This document shows positions 1-9,225 of a stretch of 64,000 bases of DNA, piece by piece; position 1 is the first letter of the stretch; each line of letters begins with the position of its first letter. Both the position numbers and the translations under genes were made by a program. The stretch comes from Vibrio thalassae (GTDB lineage: Bacteria > Pseudomonadota > Gammaproteobacteria > Enterobacterales > Vibrionaceae). The DNA lies in the NCBI RefSeq assembly GCF_900089835.1, contig NZ_OANU01000053.1, positions 61,034 through 125,033 of the forward strand, read 5' to 3'. Below the pieces are notes generated by a model that worked only from the letters and a program-made list of their open reading frames with translations, made no database searches and was not told where the DNA came from.

Positions 1-266
1 CGAACAAAAGGAAATGCCTTCTGAATACGCCAATTAATACTGTTGAAAAGAGACGTTTTACCATTGCTAAATGGGCGATATGTCACCACCACAACATCCA
101 AGTTGGACACGCCGGGTTTGGCTCGCCCTTGGGCGACAGAGCCATAGATATAAACGCTGTGTAGATTGTCTTTAAGGCTCGCTTTTAGACACGCTAGCAA
201 ATCATGAACGACATCAATATATTCAGGTTGAAAGTTCAATAATGGCAGTGAGTTCGGAGTAGGCAC
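1..266 (-). CDS. Nucleotidyltransferase-domain protein, 3' part outside the window
   Basis: Read on the minus strand from a GTG at 266, with an in-frame TAG just upstream at 276-278. The frame stays open to the left edge, so only the N-terminal 88 residues are visible. A GSVAQGRA stretch followed by SNLDVVVV matches the polymerase-beta-like minimal nucleotidyltransferase signature (GS, then an acidic pair written DxD in active members). Here the first acidic residue of the pair is Asn, so metal binding may be impaired or the protein may be divergent. The substrate cannot be named. The GTG start has no strong ribosome binding site, so the start is uncertain. Confidence 0.6.
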   Translation of the reverse strand, partial: MPTPNSLPLLNFQPEYIDVVHDLLACLKASLKDNLHSVYIYGSVAQGRAKPGVSNLDVVVVTYRPFSNGKTSLFNSINWRIQKAFPFV

Positions 267-361
267 GATATCGATCTAAAGTACTGCAGGTTTTTCTATT
301 CTACGTTTCGACTACTTGAGATTCAATGAGCAAATGAATCGTGCTCAGCATCACATGTTTC

Positions 362-391
362 TTGAGCAAAGTAAGACTTCGGAAGTATAAT
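362..391 (+). promoter_or_regulatory. Sigma-70 type promoter for efpL
   Basis: TTGAGC at 362-367 and a perfect TATAAT at 386-391 are separated by 18 bases. This lies 35 bases before the efpL start codon. An AAGGA ribosome binding site follows at 413-417. Confidence 0.6.
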
Positions 392-425
392 TGATTGTCT
401 AAACAAAAAACGAAGGAAATATTCC

Positions 426-992
426 ATGCCTAAGGCAAGTGAGCTAAAAAAAGGTTTTGCGATTGAGTCAAATGGCAAAACGTTGCTAATCAAAGATATC
501 GAAGTGACGACTCCAGGCGGTCGTGGCGGTGCAAAGATCTACAAATTGCGTTGTACTGATTTGGCGACAGGCTCAAGAGTTGATGAGCGTTACAAGTCTG
601 ACGATACTCTAGATACCGTTGAAATGAACAAGCGTAACGTCACTTTCTCATACGTTGATGGTGATGAGTACATCTTCATGGATAATGAAGACTACAGTCA
701 GTTCACTTTCAAACACAGCGAAATCGAAGACGAATTACTTTTCATCAACGAAGACACTCAAGGTGTACAAGTTATTGTTGTCAACGGCAGCGCTGTTGGT
801 CTTGAACTCCCTTCTTCTGTAGAACTTGTTATTGAAGAGACTGATCCTTCAATTAAAGGAGCGTCAGCGTCGGCACGTACAAAACCAGCACGTCTATCTA
901 CCGGTCTTACTGTACAAGTACCAGAGTACATTGCGACTGGCGATCGAGTGGTGATCAATACTACTGAACGTAAATACATGAACCGAGCGTAA
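426..992 (+). CDS. efpL: Elongation factor P-like protein EfpL (YeiP)
   Basis: This 188-residue protein belongs to the EF-P/eIF5A-like translation factors, which help ribosomes stalled on proline-rich or other difficult motifs. The domain I tip loop is the glycine-rich TPGGRGGAKIY at residues 29-39, with Arg at position 33 where classical EF-P carries a modified Lys. That is the hallmark of the YeiP/EfpL branch. The length is right for the family and AAGGA lies about 9 bases before the ATG. The acidic yciU-type gene follows 3 bases downstream, so the two are probably cotranscribed from the promoter at 362-391 and end at the hairpin at 1334-1361. Confidence 0.93.
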   Translation: MPKASELKKGFAIESNGKTLLIKDIEVTTPGGRGGAKIYKLRCTDLATGSRVDERYKSDDTLDTVEMNKRNVTFSYVDGDEYIFMDNEDYSQFTFKHSEIEDELLFINEDTQGVQVIVVNGSAVGLELPSSVELVIEETDPSIKGASASARTKPARLSTGLTVQVPEYIATGDRVVINTTERKYMNRA

Positions 993-995
993 GTT

Positions 996-1313
996 ATGTC
1001 AGAACTGATTTCATACGATGACGTTATTGAAGCGGCCTACGACATCTTCTTGGAGATGGCCCCTGATAATCTCGAACCTGCAGATGTGATTCTTTTCACA
1101 GCACAATTTGACGACCGTGGCGCAGCTGAGGTGGTAGAAACTGGTTTGGATTGGGCTGAACAAGTAGGATTCGACGTTGATGAAAGCTACGCAGAAGTGC
1201 GTATCGGATTAGTCAACGAAGAAGACGATGTTCTTGATGATGTATTCGCGCGCTTATTGGTAAGCCGTGATCCTGATAATAAGTTCTGTCATATCCTATG
1301 GAAGCGCGATTAA
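996..1313 (+). CDS. yciU: HI1450/YciU family double-stranded DNA mimic protein (DUF440)
   Basis: The 105-residue protein is very rich in Asp and Glu (for example EEDDVLDDVF) and matches the DUF440 family. The Haemophilus HI1450 structure in this family was interpreted as a mimic of duplex DNA that may bind HU-like proteins. No catalytic motif is present and none is expected. It starts 3 bases after efpL, so the pair is likely one operon. The family call is firm; the functional role rests on the HI1450 work and is less certain. Confidence 0.88.
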   Translation: MSELISYDDVIEAAYDIFLEMAPDNLEPADVILFTAQFDDRGAAEVVETGLDWAEQVGFDVDESYAEVRIGLVNEEDDVLDDVFARLLVSRDPDNKFCHILWKRD

Positions 1314-1333
1314 TCATCGACTTTCCCTGAATT

Positions 1334-1361
1334 AAAAAGCTCAGCAATTGCTGAGCTTTTT
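1334..1361 (+). terminator. Rho-independent terminator after efpL-yciU
   Basis: A perfect 28-base palindrome: AAAAAGCTCAGCAA followed by its reverse complement, ending in T5. It can act in both directions and also faces the PAP2 gene that converges from the right. Confidence 0.88.
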
Positions 1362-1383
1362 GTTTGCTATCTATGGCGAGACA

Positions 1384-1917
1384 CTACCAAACATAGGTCA
1401 TTGAAATACCAGCGCCTTGTGAAGTGGCCCAGGGCAGCAATTGCACATTAGGGTCTAACTTGTCGGTAAATATCCAACCTGTAAAGACCCCGATAGCCGC
1501 CCCTGCTGCTACATCACGCCAATAGTGTTTGTCCGCTTGAACGCGACCAACACCAACTAACGTTGCAATACCATAAGCGGGCAACCCCACTTGCCACCCA
1601 TGCCTGATGTGCAATGTTGTTGCAGAAGCAAAAGCATTTGCCGTATGGTTTGATGGAAAGCTTTTGTGATCACTACCATCGGGTCTAGGCGCATCTATTG
1701 TGTGCTTTCCTACCAAACCGATGGCCGAGGCAGAGCCAATACTCAAACCTGCCTGCCAAACCCCTTCCCAATCGTCTCGGTATGCCGGTAACCCCGCTGC
1801 CAAACCAACCAATCCGTAGGCGCCGATGTCGCTGAATAAATCCCAGTTGTCTTTGTTAGAGGCCGACACTAGCGTGCTGATAACACAGCTTAAAATCAGT
1901 AGAAAGAAACGTTGCAT
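1384..1917 (-). CDS. PAP2-family acid phosphatase-like protein, exported
   Basis: A 177-residue protein with an N-terminal signal sequence (hydrophobic core at about residues 4-18). All three PAP2 motifs are present: KHTIDAPRP (K-x6-RP), PSNHT (where most members have PSGH), and GR-x5-H-x3-D (GRVQADKHYWRD). The histidines that form the phosphohistidine and act as acid/base are retained, so it should hydrolyse a phosphomonoester or lipid phosphate in the periplasm. Whether the substrate is undecaprenyl pyrophosphate, phosphatidylglycerol phosphate or another phosphoester cannot be told. It is transcribed alone, convergent with yciU. Confidence 0.85.
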   Translation of the reverse strand: MQRFFLLILSCVISTLVSASNKDNWDLFSDIGAYGLVGLAAGLPAYRDDWEGVWQAGLSIGSASAIGLVGKHTIDAPRPDGSDHKSFPSNHTANAFASATTLHIRHGWQVGLPAYGIATLVGVGRVQADKHYWRDVAAGAAIGVFTGWIFTDKLDPNVQLLPWATSQGAGISMTYVW

Positions 1918-2030
1918 GACAAACAGTTACCTTAAGAAAACCAGCATGAAGTCTACCTTAACTTCATGTAAATGAATACGTCATGCAATGTCTATTTACT
2001 CTTTCAATGTTCCGCCACTGTATCGCTAAC

Positions 2031-2423
2031 TTACTTTCTGGAAAGTTTAGTGGCTTGCTTCTTCAGTTCGAAATCAAACTCATCAGGGAACAAAATGACC
2101 CCTTCTTCATTTTGATTTGGGAATACGACAACAGCTAATTCGTCATCCTCCAAGCCATAGGTCCAACGGCTATGCCATTTATTCAAAGAGATCGCCTCAG
2201 CTTTACAATGATCCCACTCTCCTGTGGCCCATTGTTCAGCCAACTCTTGATGTGGCCAAACTGGAACACAATCTTCATCTTCAGTGTTTAACATGACACA
2301 GCCATGTTCATCAGTAAGAATCCAAATCTGACGTTCCTGTACCATGGTTTTTACGCTGTACTTCAGCCGCTTCTCTCCGTCATAGCTGGAGATTTCTTCG
2401 ATTTGCTGTTGCTCTAATGCCAT
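2031..2423 (-). CDS. DUF2750 family protein
   Basis: This 130-residue cytoplasmic protein matches the DUF2750 pattern: RLKYSVKTMVQERQIWILTD near the start, VWPHQELAEQWATGEW in the middle and a closing VVVFPNQNEEGVILFPDEF. Function is unknown. I chose the ATG at 2423 over the adjacent GTG at 2426 because AAGGTG lies at a good distance upstream. The family tends to be small stand-alone proteins, and nothing nearby suggests a role. ppaC lies upstream in the same direction, but a terminator stands between them. Confidence 0.8.
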   Translation of the reverse strand: MALEQQQIEEISSYDGEKRLKYSVKTMVQERQIWILTDEHGCVMLNTEDEDCVPVWPHQELAEQWATGEWDHCKAEAISLNKWHSRWTYGLEDDELAVVVFPNQNEEGVILFPDEFDFELKKQATKLSRK

Positions 2424-2454
2424 CACTGAACACCTTTATCTAGAGTCTAAAATT

Positions 2455-2488
2455 AAAAAAACCCCAGTATTTTAGATACTAGGGCTTT
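2455..2488 (-). terminator. Terminator of ppaC
   Basis: On the minus strand, GCCCTAGTAT pairs with ATACTGGGG across a 5-base loop and is followed by T7. It separates ppaC from the DUF2750 gene. Confidence 0.85.
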
Positions 2489-2506
2489 TACAAACTTAGT
2501 GAATAA

Positions 2507-3412
2507 TTACACTAGCTCGTTCTGAAGCCAAGGCCAACCTTGCTTCTTGCGGCTCAGTGTATTTTCCATCATAAGTATGCCATCTTCTTCGTGCTTACCT
2601 AATTTATCAGCCCACTCACCTTTGTAGATTAAGCGGGTTTGTGCGGTTGTGATATCCGTTAGCATTACAGCGGCAAACGCTAGCGCTTCTTCTTCACAAC
2701 GACGAATTAGGTCAGCTTCAAGCGCTTCAATCATACCTTCAACTTGCTCAAGTGTTGCCAGTTCAACTTGACCAACCACAACATCACGACCATTGAATGG
2801 GTATGCTTTAAGGTCTTTCTCTACTAGCTCAGCTGCTGTTAGACCTTCAATATTTGTTTTTGCGATCAGCAGATCTTTGATGAATGCATCAAGGTCTTCA
2901 ACACCAGCAATCTCTGCCAGTTCTGCTACCGCATCTTTGTCTTTTTGAGTACAAGTTGGCGATGCGAAGCCTACCGTATCAGACAAAATTGCCGACATCA
3001 TGAGAATAGCAAGTGGGCGAGTAATTTCAGCGTTTTCCATCTTGAATAGATTGAATAGGATAGTACATGTACAACCTACAGGCCAAATCCAAGCTTCAAG
3101 AGGGTTAACCGTCATCACATCACCTAGACGGTGGTGGTCAACAATACCTAGAATTTCAGCTTGATTAATATCATCTGGAGCTTGAGCTAGATCGGTGTAG
3201 TCAACTAACCATACTTTTTCACCAGCAACGCTCGTGCGAAGTTCTGGCTGTTCAACACCTGCCGTCGCAAGGATATGTTGGGTTTCACGGTTGATCTCAC
3301 CTTGACGAACTGGCTGGGCTTCAAGACCACGAGCTTTTAGAAGTTCTGCTGCAACAAGTGCACCACAAATACTATCACTATCTGGATTTTTATGACCGAC
3401 AACTAAAATCAT
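2507..3412 (-). CDS. ppaC: Manganese-dependent inorganic pyrophosphatase (family II)
   Basis: Hydrolyses pyrophosphate to two phosphates in the cytoplasm, using Mn2+ (or Co2+). The 301-residue protein has the DHH phosphoesterase layout: GHKNPDSDS at residues 6-14, Asp71, the VDHH motif at 91-94, and the C-terminal DHHA2 domain with the substrate-binding SRKKQ at 287-291. It is full length. The gene is divergent from the permease gene that begins after a Fur-like box, an interesting pairing because both products may concern divalent metals. It ends at the hairpin at 2455-2488. Confidence 0.95.
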   Translation of the reverse strand: MILVVGHKNPDSDSICGALVAAELLKARGLEAQPVRQGEINRETQHILATAGVEQPELRTSVAGEKVWLVDYTDLAQAPDDINQAEILGIVDHHRLGDVMTVNPLEAWIWPVGCTCTILFNLFKMENAEITRPLAILMMSAILSDTVGFASPTCTQKDKDAVAELAEIAGVEDLDAFIKDLLIAKTNIEGLTAAELVEKDLKAYPFNGRDVVVGQVELATLEQVEGMIEALEADLIRRCEEEALAFAAVMLTDITTAQTRLIYKGEWADKLGKHEEDGILMMENTLSRKKQGWPWLQNELV

Positions 3413-3559
3413 TTTGCTTCCTAACTAATTCTGATCATCAGGCTAATTCGCCTGTTATATATCTCACAAGGGTCGTTACTTTACCTGATTTTCTGAATTT
3501 GTCATCGGTTGATATCAGTTTCACTAGATTTCCTGTCTGACAAATCCATGTAAACGCTA

Positions 3560-3600
3560 TTGAGAACCATTATCAATGGTGTATAATGATAATAATTCTC
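3560..3600 (+). promoter_or_regulatory. Promoter with overlapping Fur-like box
   Basis: TTGAGA at 3560-3565 and a perfect TATAAT at 3582-3587 are 16 bases apart. From 3582 to 3600 the sequence matches 16 of 19 positions of the Fur consensus GATAATGATAATCATTATC. A second partial match (GAGAACCATTATC, 11 of 13) lies at 3562-3574, on the -35 side. Occupancy by Fur or the related manganese regulator Mur would block RNA polymerase. Binding itself is inferred. Confidence 0.65.
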
Positions 3601-3620
3601 ATTTGATGCCGGTAAAATAT

Positions 3621-4865
3621 ATGCAACAGGTAAAAAACCTCGCTATCGTGAATGGATTAACTCTTGATCAGTTCACGCCAAAATATAAGCGCCTCATACT
3701 ACCTATTGCTATGGTTGCATTGCTCGTAACTACAGGCACCAGAGAAGTGACGATGAACGCGCTTGCTGACGCTTTTTGGGCGGTTTCTTGCTATGTCGTG
3801 TTTACCTTAGTCGTTTACCATCAAGTCTCTCGACTCGTCTCAAGCCAAAATAAATTAGTGGAGCTATACCACCACTCACCCTCACACCAAGTCATTTTCT
3901 CATCATTGCTTGGTGCACTTCCCGGTTGTGGAGGGGCAATTATTGTCACCACTCAGTTTGTGTCAGGCCGTGTTGGATTTGGGTCTGTCGTTGCCGTACT
4001 CACGGCAACAATGGGCGATGCTGCTTTCTTAATTTTAGCCAGTAAACCCAGTGTTGGCTTTAGCCTCGTCGCTATGGGGGTCGTCATCGGGATTATCTCA
4101 GGTTTGATTGTAAATAAAATACACGCCGCCGAGTTCCTCCGTCCAAAAGCCGACAATCCCTTGGTTAAACGCTTCTCTCAAAATCATACCCAAGACGAAC
4201 AAGCCTCATGCGCCTGTCAAATGACATCGACATCTACAGGTGTCCAAACGGCCGCTATCAATTTACAAGGTCTATTTTGGAAATGGATTATTGTTCCAGC
4301 TCTGATCATTGCCTTTGCTATGTCATTTCAAGTCGATATTAACCAAGTACTTGGCCTTCCAGCAGATAGTATCGAATGGATAGGAGCAATTTTGGCCCTT
4401 GTGATGATGTTTTTATGGGCTTTTACCAAGGAAATTAACGACTATAAAAGTACGGTTGCCGAAGATGCCAAAGTTGCCTCTTCACACCCGATGCAAAAGG
4501 CCGTTCAGGATACGCACTTTGTTAGTGCGTGGGTGATCGTTGCTTTCTTGTTTTTTGAGTTAAGCGTTCACTTTGCTCATATTGATTTAGGGACTGCGTT
4601 ATCAGGCTACGGCGTCTATATGCCACTTGTGGGTATGTTGGTAGGTCTGTTACCAGGTTGTGGTCCACAAATCCTTGTCACGAGTCTATATATTGCGGGT
4701 TCGGTGCCAATGTCAGCACAAATTTCCAACGCTATTTCTAATGATGGCGATGCGCTATTCCCGGCCATTGCACTGGCACCTAAAGCTGCATTGGTCGCAA
4801 CCTTTTATTCAGCAATACCCGCAATGGTTGTAGGATACGGGTATTACTGGTTGTTTGAGCTGTAA
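3621..4865 (+). CDS. Polytopic inner-membrane permease with twin LPGCG motifs (putative manganese/metal exporter type)
   Basis: About 414 residues and roughly 10-11 hydrophobic segments. Two related halves each carry the motif LPGCG followed by G or P (about residues 100-105 and 344-349). A hydrophilic linker with SCACQ separates them. Proteins of this layout are usually annotated as putative manganese transporters or arsenic-efflux-like permeases; the substrate is not established here. The open frame extends up to an ATG at 3576, but that codon lies between the -35 and -10 elements of a good promoter, so translation must begin later. ATG 3621 gives a sensible leader; 3606 is the alternative. 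The Fur-like box suggests repression by iron or manganese. Confidence 0.72.
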   Translation: MQQVKNLAIVNGLTLDQFTPKYKRLILPIAMVALLVTTGTREVTMNALADAFWAVSCYVVFTLVVYHQVSRLVSSQNKLVELYHHSPSHQVIFSSLLGALPGCGGAIIVTTQFVSGRVGFGSVVAVLTATMGDAAFLILASKPSVGFSLVAMGVVIGIISGLIVNKIHAAEFLRPKADNPLVKRFSQNHTQDEQASCACQMTSTSTGVQTAAINLQGLFWKWIIVPALIIAFAMSFQVDINQVLGLPADSIEWIGAILALVMMFLWAFTKEINDYKSTVAEDAKVASSHPMQKAVQDTHFVSAWVIVAFLFFELSVHFAHIDLGTALSGYGVYMPLVGMLVGLLPGCGPQILVTSLYIAGSVPMSAQISNAISNDGDALFPAIALAPKAALVATFYSAIPAMVVGYGYYWLFEL

Positions 4866-4870
4866 CTTGG

Positions 4871-6622
4871 TTAGTCTAGTAGATGGACAACAGAGACAAT
4901 GGCTCTGCTATCTAAGCCTCTATTCACAGGGATGATCTGTATTTGTACCGGATCTTGGTTGAGTTTCTCTCCTGTCCAGTAATCGAACCAATCACAAGGG
5001 TATTCGGTGGTAAGTGTATACTCCGAGAGATCATCGTCGTAGTGGAACAAACAGTGCAATCGACGGTCCTCAGATAGCTTTAGCGTCGCATGGTTCATGG
5101 ACAGCGACGTAAATGTCGATGCGTTCGAAGAGTGTCGTTGCCTTGAAATGAGTCTTGCTAACGTCTCTTCTGCAAACGGAGTCAATTCAGGTAATGGGTC
5201 ACCAGAGAGCAGTAAACCGCCACTTGCCAGCAACACGTTGCGATGAAATTCGTAGCTCGCTCTATCGGTTCCTTGATTAGGTAGAGATGTGAATGTGGCA
5301 CAGTCTGGATCAATTAACCATAAACGCTGATGTTGCCAACTGCGATAAAAGGTTTCTTTGGCAATCTGCTCAAATCTTTGTGGATCACGCTCAACATCAT
5401 CTGAGACTCGCATAGCATCGACCAAACCAAGTGATGGCCACATCGGTGCGTTACACCCCAACACCAGCGCATTACCTGCGCCTTCATTGATCGCAGCCAT
5501 ACCTAAACGGTATGCTTCAACGCCAGTGACTCCTTTCTGATAGCGCTGTCCTTTCAATGTGCCCCAATAGTTCGCGTCCAGTTTAAATAACTCGACTCCC
5601 CACTCGTCTCGCATCGTTTTGACAACACGCGTCAAGTGCTCTTGAACTTCAGGGTGCGACGCATCAAGAATGTACCATGGTGTACAACGCCACCCGCCAT
5701 AAGTAATATCTTCAGCTTTAAGCAACTCACCATTGTTATGCTTTAAGAACCAATCCGGATGATTTTTGTATACGTCCGATTCCGCTTGAGCAATAAATGG
5801 TGCCATCCAAATGGCCGGCTTTTTACCTTTGGCTTTTATATCCGCTATCAGTGATTTTACACCACCTTCAAATTTCTCAGACGGTGTGAGCCAATCCCCC
5901 ATAAAAGCTTGATAACCATCATCAAGCAGCACCCACTCTAGGTCAAACAGCTTGTCCGCCATAATGTCTACATTTTCGATGACATTTTGTCGCGTCACAT
6001 CCGCATAGTAAGCATACCAAGAGCACCAACCAACAGGGCTCTCACCCGACACACCAATTCGTGTAGGATGATGATTAGAAATGAGGTTAGCGTATTCATT
6101 GTAAACCTCTTCCAAACTATCACCATGGAGTACCGTTAATGACTCCAGTTGATTACTGGCCCAATGCTGAGGAGAACTTTCCTCACCATCGATGAGCGCA
6201 ACGATATCGACACCATGACCCGTTGGCTGCAGCTCGAAATAACCCGCAAATCGGTGACAAGATGTAAAACCATACAGATGAAACCCTGTCGACTGTTCTA
6301 CAACCAAATAGTTGTAAAAACGGCGTGGTGCGTCTTCCGGATAAATACGATAGCTATTGTTGTTGTCTGGGCATCGTCCTATATCTACAAGACCATCAAG
6401 TTTACCTGCGGTTTGACATAGCATTTGAAAGCCGTCACCCAGAATATAAGCGCCAGATTCAATTTGATTTTCAAACCGAACCAACGCGGTTCGAGATGAC
6501 AACGGAGAGAAGTGTAAACTGACATTTTCGAAATGCAGTTCTTTGTTTCGTTTAGTTACCTTGATTTCAGGATTGATAGCTAACGCATCAAGCTCTTGAG
6601 ACACCTGAATATATTCGGTCAT
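4871..6622 (-). CDS. Alpha-galactosidase, GH36/clan GH-D
   Basis: A 583-residue cytoplasmic enzyme expected to release terminal alpha-galactose from oligosaccharides such as melibiose or raffinose. An N-terminal beta-sandwich is followed by a TIM barrel with WCSWYAYYADV, LDDGYQ, the nucleophile loop FKLDANYWG and the acid/base loop RVSDDVERD, then a C-terminal beta domain. No signal peptide is seen. I start at ATG 6622, which has GAGGA at good spacing, rather than at the in-frame GTG at 6637. No sugar transporter or regulator is adjacent, so the natural substrate and control are unclear. Confidence 0.85.
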   Translation of the reverse strand: MTEYIQVSQELDALAINPEIKVTKRNKELHFENVSLHFSPLSSRTALVRFENQIESGAYILGDGFQMLCQTAGKLDGLVDIGRCPDNNNSYRIYPEDAPRRFYNYLVVEQSTGFHLYGFTSCHRFAGYFELQPTGHGVDIVALIDGEESSPQHWASNQLESLTVLHGDSLEEVYNEYANLISNHHPTRIGVSGESPVGWCSWYAYYADVTRQNVIENVDIMADKLFDLEWVLLDDGYQAFMGDWLTPSEKFEGGVKSLIADIKAKGKKPAIWMAPFIAQAESDVYKNHPDWFLKHNNGELLKAEDITYGGWRCTPWYILDASHPEVQEHLTRVVKTMRDEWGVELFKLDANYWGTLKGQRYQKGVTGVEAYRLGMAAINEGAGNALVLGCNAPMWPSLGLVDAMRVSDDVERDPQRFEQIAKETFYRSWQHQRLWLIDPDCATFTSLPNQGTDRASYEFHRNVLLASGGLLLSGDPLPELTPFAEETLARLISRQRHSSNASTFTSLSMNHATLKLSEDRRLHCLFHYDDDLSEYTLTTEYPCDWFDYWTGEKLNQDPVQIQIIPVNRGLDSRAIVSVVHLLD

Positions 6623-6673
6623 TGATTCCTCGACCACAAATTAGGAAATTACCTAATGAGTATATTGTTAGGT

Positions 6674-6702
6674 AAAAAAAAACCCATCCTAAAGGATGGG
6701 TT
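6674..6702 (-). terminator. Terminator of the torECA operon
   Basis: AACCCATCCT pairs with AGGATGGGTT across a 2-base spacer. Read on the minus strand it is followed by a run of nine T. It lies about 40 bases after the torA stop. Confidence 0.9.
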
Positions 6703-6739
6703 TTGTGTGCTAGTTAAAATTATCGATAGCTAAAAGTAC

Positions 6740-9202
6740 TTACGCGACCTCAATCGGGCCACCGAACGCAGTCACTGGCGGTACGTCACCTTTGAATTTC
6801 TCAAAATCCACCTGACAAGTGTTTGCTGATGTCGCTTGCGCCAACTCAGAGGTCGGAATATCTTGAGTAAGCGTATTTGGATCGCCGTAAGTGTCAATCG
6901 CACCGATTTTCTCATTTAGCGGACCGTACCACGCACCCTCCTCGATACGTACAACACCAGGCGCGTAACTATCGGTGATTACCGCACCTGCCAATAGTTG
7001 ACCACGATCGTTGAATACACGTACTAAATCACCATCTTTAACGCCTTTTGTTTTGGCATCTTGAGGGTTGATGTAGATTGGTTCACGACCTTGCACCGTA
7101 TACGTAGCACGGAACGCTTCCGATTCACACATTTGTGAGTGAAGACGCTTGTCTGGGTGGCATGACTGTAGCCAGAACGGGTGTTTGTCTGAACCAGGAC
7201 CACCGTGCGAACGCTCAGATTTTTCAAACCACATTGGGTGTTCTTGGCAGAACTGATAACCCATGTTGCCAATAGTGCGGCTCGTGATTTCAATAAAGCC
7301 TGAAGGTGTACCTAATGCATTAATCTCTGGGTCTTCACGGAAGTCTGCATGACGAACCCAGGGTTTGCCCACCCCAAAATTAAGATGGCCTAGTTCCCAG
7401 AACTCTTCGAACTCTGGCATTGCAAACTTACCTTCATTGGCCTCTTTACAATTATTGTAAAGCGTCTTGACCCATTCCATTTCGGTCATACCACGAGTGT
7501 AATCTTCAGAACGGCCCCAACGACGAGTAAGCTCAGTCATAATGTCAAAGTCAGTCTTCGATTGGAAAAGTGGATCTACAAGTTTGTGCATCGCTATCAA
7601 ACCGTGACCTGAATACGCTCCGTAGCCATCGATATCGTTACGTTCCCATTGTGTGCACGCAGGAAGAACGATATCAGAGAAGCGGCATGTTGCCGTCCAT
7701 GCAAAATCAATTGCGACTACCGTTTGAAGACTGCGGAACGCCTTTTTCATACGATTACGATCTTGATGGTGTTGCCAAGGGTTGTTACCACTAAATACCA
7801 TCATCTTAAGATCAGGTAGCGTCACAACCGAGCCATTTGAATTGATCTTTTTGCCTGGTTCCATTAGGGAGTCTACCCAACGCGCAACCGGAATCACTCG
7901 GCTATAGCCATTAAAATCTTGGCTTGGATACTTCGGTTCTTGGCCTTGATCGATATTGAGTGGGAATGAGCCCGGAGCTGCGAACCCCGTTGACGGTACA
8001 CCGATACCAGAGTAATGATGACCATAAGAAATCCCACCGCCCGGCAAACCGATTTGACCAATCATAGCGGCGAGTACAGCACCCATCCAATATGGCTGCT
8101 CGCCATGCTCTTGACGTTGCACACTCCAGCCAAAGAGGAGCTGAGTACGACCTTTCACCAACATGCGTGCAAATTCACGGATCTGATCCGCGGACACACC
8201 ACAAATTTGTGCGGCCCACTCAGGTGTTTTTTCAACTTTGTCTTTGGTCTCACCTTGAACGTAGCCGATAAAATTATCGAAACCAAGGCAATAGGTATCG
8301 ATAAACGCTTTATCGTAGAGCTTTTCGTTGTATAGCGTGTGAGCCAAACCAAGCATAAACGCTACGTCTGTTTGTGGGTTCAAGTATAGGTGGTCGTTCT
8401 CTAGATATCGCTGAGTCTTATTTTTTACTGGGTCAACAGAGATAACGTTAATCTCTTTTTTCGCTACTTTTTGCTTCAACTGCTCGAGGTATGCGTAAGA
8501 TTGGTGAGTTTCACAAGTCCAACCTACTTGAAGGTTTTTGACTGGATCGTTGCCCCAAAGAATAATGTTGTCACTATTCTCAAGAATCAGTTCCCAGGAG
8601 GTACCTTGAGCATACACTTCTGTAGAACCAAGTACGTACGGTAAAATAGTTTGACCAGCACCTGTTGAATAGTCACCTACTTTTTTAACAGAGTAACCGT
8701 GCAAGCCCATCGCGCGCATCATGTGGTTGGTACAGCTGTGGAACTGACCTGTCATACGCCAACCCGTTTGACCTGTGTGCAGTGCCCAAGGACCGTAATC
8801 CTTCTGTACACGTTCTAACTCACGGTAGAAAAGGTCTAGCGCCTCATCCCATGTCACACGAACAAAACGGTTGTTACCACGCGTTTCCGCTGCATACTTG
8901 TGCTTCTTGAACCAATCTAGGCGAACCATCGGGTAGCGCACACGTGATGGACTGTAAATAATACCTTGAATGCCGTTCAGCATATCAGTTGGGTACTTAT
9001 CAAGATCTAGAGGTTTGATTTCTTGAACTTTACCGCCCCAAATACGGGCGCGAAACGCGCCCCAGTGAGAGCCAGATGTCTTCCAAGTACCGTCAGTTTC
9101 AGCTGCACTTGCAGACGCCGAAGCAAGCAAACTTGGTCCAATGAGTGCTGCTGCAGTTGAGCCTGCTGCGCCTTTAAGGAAGCTTCTTCTTGTAATTGCC
9201 AT
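6740..9202 (-). CDS. torA: Periplasmic trimethylamine-N-oxide reductase TorA
   Basis: Terminal reductase of anaerobic TMAO respiration; it reduces TMAO to trimethylamine with electrons from TorC. The 820-residue precursor starts with a twin-arginine signal (RRSFLKG at residues 5-11) and an Ala-rich cleavage region. It is a molybdopterin-guanine-dinucleotide enzyme of the DMSO reductase family; YSTGAGQ contains the serine expected to ligate Mo. No N-terminal iron-sulphur cysteine cluster is present, as normal for TorA. It follows torC by 23 bases as the last gene of torECA. Its dedicated chaperone gene torD lies about 50 kb away in the same window. Confidence 0.97.
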   Translation of the reverse strand: MAITRRSFLKGAAGSTAAALIGPSLLASASASAAETDGTWKTSGSHWGAFRARIWGGKVQEIKPLDLDKYPTDMLNGIQGIIYSPSRVRYPMVRLDWFKKHKYAAETRGNNRFVRVTWDEALDLFYRELERVQKDYGPWALHTGQTGWRMTGQFHSCTNHMMRAMGLHGYSVKKVGDYSTGAGQTILPYVLGSTEVYAQGTSWELILENSDNIILWGNDPVKNLQVGWTCETHQSYAYLEQLKQKVAKKEINVISVDPVKNKTQRYLENDHLYLNPQTDVAFMLGLAHTLYNEKLYDKAFIDTYCLGFDNFIGYVQGETKDKVEKTPEWAAQICGVSADQIREFARMLVKGRTQLLFGWSVQRQEHGEQPYWMGAVLAAMIGQIGLPGGGISYGHHYSGIGVPSTGFAAPGSFPLNIDQGQEPKYPSQDFNGYSRVIPVARWVDSLMEPGKKINSNGSVVTLPDLKMMVFSGNNPWQHHQDRNRMKKAFRSLQTVVAIDFAWTATCRFSDIVLPACTQWERNDIDGYGAYSGHGLIAMHKLVDPLFQSKTDFDIMTELTRRWGRSEDYTRGMTEMEWVKTLYNNCKEANEGKFAMPEFEEFWELGHLNFGVGKPWVRHADFREDPEINALGTPSGFIEITSRTIGNMGYQFCQEHPMWFEKSERSHGGPGSDKHPFWLQSCHPDKRLHSQMCESEAFRATYTVQGREPIYINPQDAKTKGVKDGDLVRVFNDRGQLLAGAVITDSYAPGVVRIEEGAWYGPLNEKIGAIDTYGDPNTLTQDIPTSELAQATSANTCQVDFEKFKGDVPPVTAFGGPIEVA

Positions 9203-9225
9203 TTTATTACTCCAATTGACGTCTA

